A stretch of 30,277 bases of DNA from CAZTTG01 sp964615935 (GTDB lineage: Bacteria; Planctomycetota; UBA1135; GCA-002686595): contig CAZTTG010000080.1 in the NCBI GenBank assembly GCA_964615935.1, positions 1-30,277 on the forward strand, given 5' to 3'. Under the pieces are notes generated by a model. The model did no database searches. It had not been told where the DNA came from and saw only the letters and a program-made list of their open reading frames with translations. Positions within the stretch are counted from its first letter, which is position 1. The number at the start of each line of letters is the position of its first letter. Both the position numbers and the translations under genes were made by a program. Below are positions 9,201 through 16,800 of this stretch, one piece after another.

Positions 9201-9700
9201 TCGCCGTCGTCGGCCCCCTCGGTGCTCAGGGCGAAGGAGAAGTGCGAGGCGTAGTGCCCCAGCGACCAGCCCTTTTCGGTGCCCGCGTCGTCCTGGATCG
9301 CGCCCATCACAGCGCCCCAGACCGCCTCCTCGTCGATCCGCACCCACGCCTCGACCGAGATCTCGCGGCGGGGCAGCCCCCGCGGCAGGGGGCCCTCGCT
9401 CACCAGCACGCTGTCGTCCAGGCCGTCGAAGCGGCAGACGCCCAGCTCGCCCAGCTTCTCGAGTGCGGGATCCCCCAGCACCCGGGCCCGACCCGAGGCC
9501 AGCTTGCCCTCCACCGCGCGCAGGCGCCCGGACTTGAGCTGCGCGGCGTCGAAGGTCCAGCGCACCAGGGGCCCCTCTTCCTGGGCGCCCACTCCCGGGG
9601 CGGCGGTCGCGAGGAGCAGGAGGGCGCCCGGGGCGATGACCCGGGCCGGACCGCCCGCGGGGCGGCGCGATGACGGCTCGTCTTCGTCGAGGCTAGGCAT
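6242..9700 (-). CDS. Large secreted LamG - HEAT-repeat - VWA domain protein
   Basis: An 1152-residue exported protein. The start at 9700 (MPSLDEDEPSSRR) leads into a hydrophobic stretch, P-G-A-L-L-L-L-A-T-A-A-P-G-V-G-A-Q, read as a signal sequence. Residues ~48-255 form a LamG/concanavalin-A-like lectin domain (V-R-W-T-F-D, I-S-V-E-A-W-V-R, W-Y-H-V-A-G-T-Y-D-G, I-F-V-D-G). A middle beta region is followed by a long helical-repeat region resembling HEAT repeats (~480-930). The C-terminal ~170 residues are a von Willebrand factor A domain with an intact metal site, D990-L-S-G-S-M, plus G-W-T-N-I-Y-D and L-L-S-D-G-G-A. Such domains bind ligands through a divalent cation, so a surface or periplasmic adhesion or scaffold role is likely. 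Frames with an earlier start (9814) lack a signal peptide. Confidence 0.85.
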   Translation of the reverse strand: MPSLDEDEPSSRRPAGGPARVIAPGALLLLATAAPGVGAQEEGPLVRWTFDAAQLKSGRLRAVEGKLASGRARVLGDPALEKLGELGVCRFDGLDDSVLVSEGPLPRGLPRREISVEAWVRIDEEAVWGAVMGAIQDDAGTEKGWSLGHYASHFSFALSTEGADDGDGKLSYLLAPVPFELERWYHVAGTYDGAEQRIFVDGALAHTSSEQSGEILYPEELFVELGAYHDGNEHHRLNGALHEVALWDRALSPVEIAARHRAKVGRLRGAAGPVRSWSAELAADPSWESRLRNGGGESPGPMSRLTDEGFELKEPAGWTVTRGQWFVAPSGWSDLEAAEGMRFLTAGEAAEARLVQEVELERAVGGSAVFAVASASLRNWKGKDGGALRLVALDSGGRPLCSATTGLLRSITWTPKAVGLRLPPRARGVRVELAAERAAGAWCDGYFDDVELQIGGAAAFEGALELGWEELWRRVRSIPLTRERDLLEACAALVLADPARAADTFERAHEGAARASERELYLRGLAMCGGARAAEALERVMEDSERRDDLLAAIRIADSLPESMQGAFLSLAARFADRKVRAAALEAAQARDPEGALPAIKALYRREDPALRAALLRAVRPHHPASAVYGTMLAPNLETDAAAGLRHLAMDHLAASGDPRFFGHLRELYRSASSSHRSRWLSWCTRFDEVIALQEMLELVEAPEELTGCPRGEHACDRYPGRRVQHAEPAVLDRTFLEMAAGMESEGAGRWARTRGLRHRHPIGRLGALRQILSHPREGDLALLLRLARDRAGEVAEAAVAALAAHPGPEAEALLEDVMARGEAELAALALRTLWGMRGGSADMVDLTLEVGYGSRSWQMRQTALELLAGEHAREARDAALANFGHPHREVRMAAFRLVAELRESASVDLLLEQLDGEVGAARYELARCLQGLTGRNWGASFERWTAWWSGVREGFELPPRRERSAEPGLRTRSYYGVPILGDNVVFLIDLSGSMAAKVDGQTRLRRAQDELIETLRGLERPMRFNIVVFSDYPELYQKGLVSAGKAEIEKAVAWVERLTHHPLWAGWTNIYDSLAMSLEMEEVEVVFLLSDGGASVGALTGAAEIRSAIREQNRHLRVVIHTIGIGDSDSMDSLLRGLAADNRGRYVKAGK

Positions 9701-9873
9701 GGCGAGGCAGATGGCGAGAGAACGCGATTCGGATCGGCCGGGGGCAGTCCACACCAGGGCACCTCGGCCCGTCAAGGCCACGCCGCCTTCCGGGCCGCCC
9801 CCCCAGCTCGGCATGCACGCGCGCCCCGCTTGAGGCCTGAGGCCCCCGCACGGCGATCGCGGGGAGAGGCACC

Positions 9874-9897
9874 GGGGCGCTCTGCGTCGAGCGCCCC
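9874..9897. repeat. Perfect 9-bp hairpin in a divergent intergenic region
   Basis: GGGGCGCTC (9874-9882) and GAGCGCCCC (9889-9897) form a perfect stem around TGCGTC. It lies in the 257-base gap between the VWA gene (minus, starts 9700) and the lipoprotein gene (plus, starts 9958), about 60 bases before the latter. It sits upstream of both genes, so it is not an obvious terminator for either. It could be a 5' leader structure or an operator. Nothing else was recognised in the gap. Confidence 0.4.
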
Positions 9898-9957
9898 TTG
9901 GCCGTGCGCGGGCGGGGCCATAGAATGGCGGGGTCCAAGCATGAAGGAGGGGGCCTC

Positions 9958-10723
9958 ATGGTCTCGTTGGCATTGGGCCGTCCCCGGGCGGCCACGAGTG
10001 CGGATCCCGGGCGGCGCGTTCGCGCCATCCTTGTGCCGGCCATGGCGGTGACGCTCCTCGGTTGCTCGTCCATCCCACGGGATCTGCCGGCGATCGAAGC
10101 GGCCGATGCCATCGAGATCGTGGATGGTGGCGATGTCGAGTTTCACTGGCACCCCAAAAAGGGATGGGGTCTGGGCTACGGCATCTCGAAGCTGTATGCC
10201 AGCGTCCAGAACGTCGTCGGATCGATGGTCGATTCCGCCTTCGCAGCCCGTGCCCGAGCGGCCGTTCAGCAGGAGTACGCCGAGGCCCTGCAGGCGGCGT
10301 TTCCCGACAAGCGGGTCTTCAGCCTGGGGCGGACCATACGGGAGGCGCACGCCGATCCGAGATCGCCGGTGTGCACCTTCCTATCGCTACGTGATCCACC
10401 TGTCACCGGACGAGGGGCCGGTGGTGGGCGTGATCATGCCGTTCCGGCTGCTCCCGCTGCCGATGCCGCAACAGACCATCACCGGGGGCTTGTGGGTGTC
10501 GGAGGCCACCGATGACTCGGTCACGAGGTACTCCCTGACGTGCTATCCGCTGGATTTCGAGGTGGGCTTTCGGGAGATCGAGGGCAAGGCCCCCCGGAAG
10601 GGTGAGCTGCGTTTCTCCGAACCGGAGGCGGAGGAGGCGATCCGCAGGTTCGCGGAGAAGCACGGCGAGGACCTCTCGCGACAGCTTATGGACGCCCTCG
10701 CCCGATCTCGGGCCCAGGAGTGA
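9958..10723 (+). pseudogene. Lipoprotein of unknown function, interrupted by a +1 frameshift near 10378
   Basis: The ATG at 9958 has a strong ribosome-binding site (AAGGAGG at 9944-9950). The N-terminus carries a lipoprotein signal with lipobox L-L-G-C-S-S, predicting a membrane-anchored lipoprotein. The first frame reads sensibly to about ...D-P-R-S-P-V-C-T, then turns into low-quality sequence ending at 10515. The next frame continues sensibly with S-Y-R-Y-V-I-H-L-S-P-D-E-G-P-V-V-G-V to a TGA at 10721-10723. Removing one T from ACCTTCC (~10376-10382) would join the halves into about 254 residues. The cause may be a real inactivating indel or a sequencing/assembly error; the second half keeps normal coding character, which favours a recent event or an error. 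No known family was recognised. Confidence 0.7.
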
Positions 10724-10724
10724 A

Positions 10725-10737
10725 GGTCCCCCGGACC
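10725..10737. terminator. Short hairpin between convergent genes
   Basis: GGTCC (10725-10729) and GGACC (10733-10737) pair around CCC, one base after the stop of the frameshifted lipoprotein gene, in the 71-base gap before the potassium-channel gene's stop. A C/T-rich run (CCTTCTTCCCC) follows on the plus strand. The stem is only 5 bp and there is no clean T-run, so a terminator role is weakly supported. Confidence 0.2.
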
Positions 10738-10794
10738 GGCGCCTTCTTCCCCTCTGCAGTCGCGGCCTCGCGCTCGTAGCGCAGACCTGTCGCG

Positions 10795-11832
10795 TCACTC
10801 GTCGGCCTCGGACGGCCCCTTGCGCCCCACGTCGTGGAGCTTGCGCAGGTTCTGGAGGGGGCCCACCGCCACCAGCGTCGATCCCTCCACCAGGGTGGTG
10901 TCGAGGCCCGGGTTGTAGATGACCTCCCCCTGCGGGGTCCGGACGGCCACGATCAGCACCTCGTGCGCCTCGCGGATCTTGGACTTGCGCAGGGCCTCGC
11001 CGCACAGGGACGACTCGGCGTGGATCGCTATCTCGCGCACCCGGATGGTGGGGTCCAGGCCGCGGGTCGACATGTCCATGAGGTCGATGGCGGCTGGACG
11101 CACGAAGGCGTGGGCGATGCGCCGCCCCACGGCGCGGGTGGGGTTGATCACCTGGTCCACCCCGGCCTTCAGCAGGCGGGCCTCGTTGCGGGGGGACTCG
11201 GCGGCGCCCAGGATGAGGGCGTTGGGGTTGAGCTGCCGCACCGTCAGCGCGGCCAGGACGTTGTCCGCGTCGCTGCCGAGCAGGAGGGCGATGCCCCGCG
11301 CCCGGGAGACCCCCGCCCGCTCAAGGGTCTGCTCGTCGGTGGCGTCCCCCAGGAGCACGCGGTAGCCCGCGTCGTGGGCCTCCTTGGCCCGCTCCTCGTC
11401 GATCTCGATGATCGCCACCTCGACCCGATCGTGCAGCAGGTCGTCGCAGGCCATCTGGGCCAGCTTGCTGTAGCCGCACACCAGGATGTGATCGCTACCC
11501 TTCACGATTCCGTCTCGCATCCTCTTCCTCGCAACCAGGCCGGTCGTCTCGAGCACGAATCCGGCGGCGTTGGTGGCGGCGTAGGTGACCACGCCGATGC
11601 CCCCGGCGATGAGCAGCAGGGTGAGCATCTGGCCGGCGCGGCTGAGATCCTGCACCTCCTTGAAGCCCTCCGTGGAGATCGTGATGACCGTCATGTACAG
11701 CGAGTCGAACAGCCCCCAGCCCTCGAGCCAGGCGTAGCCGAGGGTGCCGCCGCCCAGTAGGAGCAGCGTGGCGCCCATGGTCCGGGCGAGCCTGCTGGAG
11801 AAGAGCTCGCCCCGTATCGCCAGCGTCACCAT
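10795..11832 (-). CDS. Two-TM potassium channel with RCK (TrkA-N/TrkA-C) domains, unusual filter
   Basis: A 345-residue inner-membrane channel subunit. The layout is TM1 (~18-36), a pore helix and loop (~42-60), TM2 (~66-90), a TrkA-N Rossmann domain (~112-225) beginning H-I-L-V-C-G-Y-S-K-L-A, and a TrkA-C domain (~255-335). This matches MthK/Kch-type K+ channels gated by a cytoplasmic RCK ring. The selectivity filter reads T-I-S-T-E-G-F-K-E-V instead of the canonical T-V-G-Y-G-D, and the nucleotide loop G-Y-S-K-L-A departs from GxGxxG, although the acidic residue of strand 2 (I-I-E-I-D-E) is present. The gene starts 27 bases after the uracil-DNA glycosylase stop with GAGGA upstream, and is probably the last gene of an mnmH operon. 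Confidence 0.85.
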   Translation of the reverse strand: MVTLAIRGELFSSRLARTMGATLLLLGGGTLGYAWLEGWGLFDSLYMTVITISTEGFKEVQDLSRAGQMLTLLLIAGGIGVVTYAATNAAGFVLETTGLVARKRMRDGIVKGSDHILVCGYSKLAQMACDDLLHDRVEVAIIEIDEERAKEAHDAGYRVLLGDATDEQTLERAGVSRARGIALLLGSDADNVLAALTVRQLNPNALILGAAESPRNEARLLKAGVDQVINPTRAVGRRIAHAFVRPAAIDLMDMSTRGLDPTIRVREIAIHAESSLCGEALRKSKIREAHEVLIVAVRTPQGEVIYNPGLDTTLVEGSTLVAVGPLQNLRKLHDVGRKGPSEADE

Positions 11833-11859
11833 GCCGCCATGATCCTCACGTCCCGATCA

Positions 11860-12615
11860 TCACACCCGGGGCCGGCGGGGGGTGCAAGGATGGGAGCCGC
11901 GAGGGGTCGGGATCTCGACGCCCAGCGCCCGGAGCTGCTCCTCGGCCCTCGCCACCCAGCCGAGGTTGGCCGCCGGGCTGGCGGGGCTGGGGTGCAGGAC
12001 CTGCCCGATCGGGAGGTCCTCGCCCAGGGCCGCGCGCGCGCGATCCCGGGCGAAGCAGCCCACGCCGACCACCAGCCGAGGCGAGAGGTGGGCGCAGATG
12101 CGCCGCAGGGCGCGGTCGCAGGCCTCGAAGAGCGGCTCGCGCTCGACGGCCGGCAGCTTGTCCGGCGTGCGGTTGCGGCCGCTCTCCTCCAGGAAGGCCA
12201 ACGGGCAGTAATTCCACACGAAGAAGCGCTCGAAGAAGAAGCCGGGCCGGCCGAAGCGCTCGCGGGCCCAGCCCCACAGGCGGCGGCCGCTGACCTCGCT
12301 GCGGCGGCAGGCCAGGCCCTCGATCGGGCGGGCGGGGTGCTCGCGCCGGGGCTTGCCCACGGCTCCGCCGATTCCCAGCCACTCGCGCACCAGCCCCACC
12401 TCGCCGAAGGGCACGCCGGTCTGGGCCATGCCCCAGGGTCCGGGGTTCATGCCCACCAGCAGCACCTCGCAGGGCGGCTGCGCCCAGCGCCTCAGGTACT
12501 CGCGGTGGTTGGCGCCGGCGTAGCGGAGGGGGTTGTAGACGCAGCTCACCGGCTCCGCGAAGTCGAGCCGATCCACCTCGCGGGCGAGCTCGCTGGCGAT
12601 GCGCAGGGGCTGCAC
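11860..12615 (-). CDS. SMUG1-type single-strand-selective uracil-DNA glycosylase
   Basis: This enzyme excises uracil and oxidised pyrimidines from DNA, starting base-excision repair. Motif 1 reads G-M-N-P-G-P-W-G-M-A-Q-T-G-V-P-F-G-E-V (55-73), nearly the textbook SMUG1 signature, and motif 2 reads H-P-S-P-A-S (208-213). The length of 251 residues is close to the ~270 typical of the family. The frame has no ATG at the right place; a GTG at 12613-12615 shares one base with the TAG stop of mnmH (TAGTG), a common form of translational coupling, and leads directly into the conserved fold. An upstream ATG at 12963 would give a long nonsense extension antisense-like in character, so it was not used. 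It is cotranscribed with mnmH and probably the K+ channel gene. Confidence 0.9.
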   Translation of the reverse strand: MQPLRIASELAREVDRLDFAEPVSCVYNPLRYAGANHREYLRRWAQPPCEVLLVGMNPGPWGMAQTGVPFGEVGLVREWLGIGGAVGKPRREHPARPIEGLACRRSEVSGRRLWGWARERFGRPGFFFERFFVWNYCPLAFLEESGRNRTPDKLPAVEREPLFEACDRALRRICAHLSPRLVVGVGCFARDRARAALGEDLPIGQVLHPSPASPAANLGWVARAEEQLRALGVEIPTPRGSHPCTPRRPRV

Positions 12616-13775
12616 TAGGCGCGCCCCTCGATCCACTCGGCGATCTCGCGCGCGGCCCGGGCCGGGTCGCTGCTGTCGAAGCTCCGCGCGGAGCGATGGT
12701 CCCGCTCGCCGTGCCGGTAGCGCGGGTCGTACCAGCGCTCGAGCAGGATCTCGACCAGCTCGGCCTCGCGGCCCGCTTCCAGGAGGCCGGTGAGGACGCC
12801 GGCGTACTTCTTCGGGCCCATCAGGCGCTCGACCTTGGCGAGCTGGACGCCGAGCTCCCCGCGATTCGTCTCGTGCGCCAGGTAGTCCTCCATCAGGACC
12901 TGCACGCGCCGCTCGAGGGGCGCCGTGAGCTCCAGGTCGCACCCGCCGTCGAGGGCCTCCCACACGCGCGTCGGGATCAGGGCGTCGCCGACCTTGCGGC
13001 TCTCGCCCTCGAAGACGGCGTGGCCGGGGAAGCCGCGGCGCAGGCGATCGGCCAGGCGGCTCTCGAAGAGCTTCTGGGGGGCCGGCTCGAGTCCCACCAT
13101 GCCCAGGAGCGAGCTGCGGTGGCCGGCGCAGGCCTCCAGGTCCAGGGTCCAGCCCGGGCGCTGCCGCTCCAGCTCGCGCAGGACCAGGGTCTTGCCCACG
13201 CCGGTGAGCCCGCGCAGCACGTAGACCGGCGGCGCCTCCCAGCCCTCGAGGGCCTCGATCACCGCGCGCCGAAAGGCGCGGTAGCCCCCCTCCAGGGCCA
13301 CCGCGCGCTCGAGGCCCAGCGAGCGCAGGAGGCCCACCACGCTGCGCGAGCGCAGCCCCCCGCGCCAGCAGTACAGGACGACCGGCCGGGGGGGGAGCTC
13401 GCCCACCGGGCGCGCCTCGAGCTCGCGCTCCATGGCCTGGATCCCGCCCGCGGTCATGGCCTCGAGCCGGCCCTCGAGGTCGGTCGCGCCCGCCTCCCAG
13501 CCGGCATGGCGGGCGATCTCCGCCACCAGCGAGCCCACCCGCCCCCTCGCGCTCCTGGCCCCCTCGGCGAAGGCCTCCTCGGGCGAGCCCCGCGAGTACA
13601 GGGTCCCGATCAGGGCCCGCTGGTCGTCGTCGAAGAGCGGCAGGCTCACCGCCCCCGGCAGGCGGTCGCGGGCGTGCTCCACCGGGGCCCGCAGGTCGAT
13701 CGCGACCGCGTCCCGGGCCCCGAGGGCCTGGGCGACGCTGGCGACCGGGACGCCCGTGCTGGTCTGGCGGCTCAT
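12615..13775 (-). CDS. mnmH: tRNA 2-selenouridine synthase MnmH (SelU)
   Basis: MnmH replaces sulfur by selenium in the wobble 2-thiouridine of tRNAs for Lys, Glu and Gln, using selenophosphate made by SelD. The 386-residue protein has an N-terminal rhodanese domain (~8-175) with the catalytic Cys in Y-C-W-R-G-G (C136) and a C-terminal P-loop domain with G-L-T-G-V-G-K-T (189-196) followed by L-D-L-E-A-C-A-G-H-R-S-S, a family hallmark. It is slightly longer than the E. coli enzyme (364). Its presence means the cell makes selenophosphate, which independently supports Sec insertion in the two selenoproteins of this window. It is the first gene of a minus-strand operon; the SMUG1 gene overlaps its stop by one base. 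The Shine-Dalgarno is weak. Confidence 0.95.
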   Translation of the reverse strand: MSRQTSTGVPVASVAQALGARDAVAIDLRAPVEHARDRLPGAVSLPLFDDDQRALIGTLYSRGSPEEAFAEGARSARGRVGSLVAEIARHAGWEAGATDLEGRLEAMTAGGIQAMERELEARPVGELPPRPVVLYCWRGGLRSRSVVGLLRSLGLERAVALEGGYRAFRRAVIEALEGWEAPPVYVLRGLTGVGKTLVLRELERQRPGWTLDLEACAGHRSSLLGMVGLEPAPQKLFESRLADRLRRGFPGHAVFEGESRKVGDALIPTRVWEALDGGCDLELTAPLERRVQVLMEDYLAHETNRGELGVQLAKVERLMGPKKYAGVLTGLLEAGREAELVEILLERWYDPRYRHGERDHRSARSFDSSDPARAAREIAEWIEGRA

Positions 13776-13896
13776 GCCTCGAATCCCACGACCCCGCAGT
13801 CTACCGCCCCCCGCGGGGCCGCGGATTCCCCAAATCGCCGAGCGGGGGGAGGGGACCGCCCGAGGCCGTTAGAGTAGGGCCCGGCTCCGCCCCGGC

Positions 13897-16800
13897 ATGC
13901 GATCCCCCCCCCTCCTCGCCCTCCTCCTCGCGGGCTTCGCCATCCCGGCCGAGCTCGACGCCCAGAGGGGCGTGAAGTGGACCGTGCTGGAGCCCGTGCG
14001 CACCGAGTCGGAGGGCGGAGCCTCCTTCGAGGTGGAGCGGGACGGCTCCGTCCGGGTCCACGGGGCCAACCCGGCCACGGACGTCTACACCGTCGAGTGC
14101 GTCACCGATCTCGAGTGCATCACCGCGGTGCGCCTCGAGGTCCTCCCCGATCCGGAGCTCGGCGGAGAAGGGCCGGGACGCTCGTCCACCGGCAACTTCG
14201 TCCTGAACGAGCTCTCCCTGGCGCAGAGCCCTCGCACCGGCCGCACCCCCCAGCCGGTGCCCCTGTGCAACGCATCGGCCGACCACTCCCAGGTGCGCTG
14301 GCCGGTGTCCGCCGCCGTGGACGGCCTCCCGGGGACCGGCTGGGCGATCTCGCCCGCCTTCGGGGTCGCCTCCACCGCGGTCTTCGAGACCGCGCGGGAC
14401 ACCCGGCCCGTCCCCGGCAACCGGCTGACCTTCACCCTCGAGTTTCACTGGGGTCAGCAGCACGCGCTGGGCCGCTTCCGCCTGTCGGCGACCTGCGCGA
14501 CGCGGCCGGTGCGCATCGCGTCCGAGGCCGACACCTGGCACGGCATGCAGGACCGCATCAACCGGGCCATCGACGCGGGGGTGTCCTACCTCCTGCGAAC
14601 GCAGGAGCTGGACGGATCCTGGAGCGGCCACGTGCCCGCCTACCGCAACGGACAGACGGCGCTCTCCCTCTACACCCTCGTGAAGTGCGGCCTTCCGGCG
14701 GAGCACCCGGCAGTGCGGCGGGCGGTGGCCTACCTGCGCTCCGGGTCCACCACGAGGACCTACTCGGCGGGCTGCCTGCTCATGGCGCTCTGCGCCCTGA
14801 AGGACCCCGAGCACCGCGAGTGGATCCACGAGCTGGCCGCCGAGCTGGAGTCCTGGCAGAAGCCCACCGGCGGCTTCGGGTACCCGGGCGGCGCGGTGGA
14901 CATCTCCAACACCCAGTACGCCGCCCTGGGCTTGTGGGTTGCGGCGCACGCGGGCGCGGAGATCTCGCAGCGGAGCTGGGAGCTGCTCGCCCGGCGCATC
15001 ATCCAGACCCTGCAGGAGGAGGCCGAGGGGGCCTACGCCTCGGCGGGCTTCCGCTACCGCCCCGGCGGTCCGGTCACCGGCAGCCGCACCGCGGCCGGGG
15101 TGGGCATCCTGGCCATCTGCGCGGAGCACCTCGACGAGGCGCGCGCCCGCAAGCTCGGCCTGCCCGAGGCCAAGCGCCGCGGCCTCGAGTGGCTGGCGCG
15201 CCACTTCTCGGCCAACAGCAACCCCCTCGAGAACAACAACAGTTGGACCTACTACTACCTCTACGGCGTCGAGCGCGTGGGGGCCCTGACCGGCCTGGCC
15301 CACCTCGGCGGGAGCGACTGGTACCGCGAGGGCGCGCGCCACATGGTCGACGTCCAGGGGGCGGACGGCTCCTGGGACACCGCGGCCAATGCCCACCAGG
15401 CCAACACCTGCTTCGTGCTGCTCTTCCTGCGGCGCGCCACCGCCCCCACCTCGGGCGCCTCGCCGCGCCGCGCGAGGACCTGGGGCGAGGACGACCCCGC
15501 CGCGGAGGTGTCGCTGCGCGGATCGGGGGACACCCCGCTGTCGATCTGGATCTCCTCCTTCGGCGAGGGCGTGCTGGCCGACTGCGAGTGGCCCGGCGAG
15601 GAGGGCCGCGGCCTGCGCATCGAGCGCGTCGAGTACCTGCTGCCCGAGCAGGCCCTGGTCCCCGACGGTCGCTCGGGCGAGGTCAGCTGGCGCTGGACCG
15701 ACCGGCGGCCGCCCGAGGGCTGGCAGGCCCCCGACTTCCGCGACACCTCCTGGGAGCTGGGGGCGGCCGCCTTCGGCCGCGAGAGCGGCGCGGACGCGGT
15801 GGTCCGCACCCGCTGGGAGGGCGCCGAGCTCTGGCTGCGCCGCGAGCTGGAGCTCGACCCCGTCCGCGCGGTGGAGCCGGTGCTGGAGCTCAACTTCTCG
15901 GACGCCTTCGAGTCCCGCGAGCCCTCCTTCTCCGGACCGCCGCTGGTGTGCCTGTACGACGAGGACCCCGCCTTCGCCACCGCGCTCTCCTGGGCCTCGG
16001 AGTCGAGCGAGGCCCGCGAGCAGCAGGTCGACGCCCACCATGGAGCCAGCGCCCTCACGGTCACCCCGGTGCAGCGCCACAGCCCGAACATCCTCGGCTG
16101 GGACTTCAAGATCCGGCGCGATCCGGGGCCGGGCGAGTACCGCTACCTTCGCTTCGCCTGGAAGAAGCGCGGCGGCGAGGGGATCATGCTGCAGCTCGCC
16201 GACGGCGGCTCCTGGACCGACAGCTCGCTGCGCTACTACGCCGGGAGTCCCGGCGGCGGCATGGGACCGGCCATCGCGCTCGACGACCAGCCCCCCGAGC
16301 GATGGACGGTGGTGACGCGCGACCTCCACGCCGACCACGGGGGCGACTTCATCCTGACCGGCATCGCCTTCGCGCCCCTCGACGGCGAGCACGGGCTCTA
16401 CGACGCCGTCTGGCTGGCCCGCAGCCGCTCGGAGTTCGGCGCGATGACGAAGGCGCTGCGCGAGCGCGAGGAGGCGCGGGCCGCCCCGGCCGAGCCGGCC
16501 GGGGACGGCACCTTCGCGGTCTGGCTCAACGGCCGGCCGCTGCTCGAGGCGACCACGACCACCCTGGGCTACGAGCCCTTCGAGCCGGACGCGCCCCTGA
16601 CCTCCCTCCTGCGGCCGGGGCGCAACGTGCTGACGGTGCACCTGGCGGACGCGCGGCCGGGGCAGGTCTTCGACCTGGGCCTCTGGGATCGCGGCCTGAT
16701 TGCCGCCCTCCCCGGGGATCCCGGGCGCCCGGCGGGCCTGGCGCGCTTCGCCGCACAGCACTCCTTCGACGCCCCCGGCGACTACGAGATCACCGCCCGG

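Noticed and set aside
6155..9673. 1172-codon open frame on the plus strand
   Set aside because: It is antisense to the LamG/HEAT/VWA gene, which has a signal peptide and an intact metal site. Long shadow frames are normal at this base composition.
11860..12963. Long form of the SMUG1-type protein starting at 12963
   Set aside because: The extra N-terminal 116 residues overlap mnmH in another frame and have shadow composition; the GTG coupled to the mnmH stop gives the family length.
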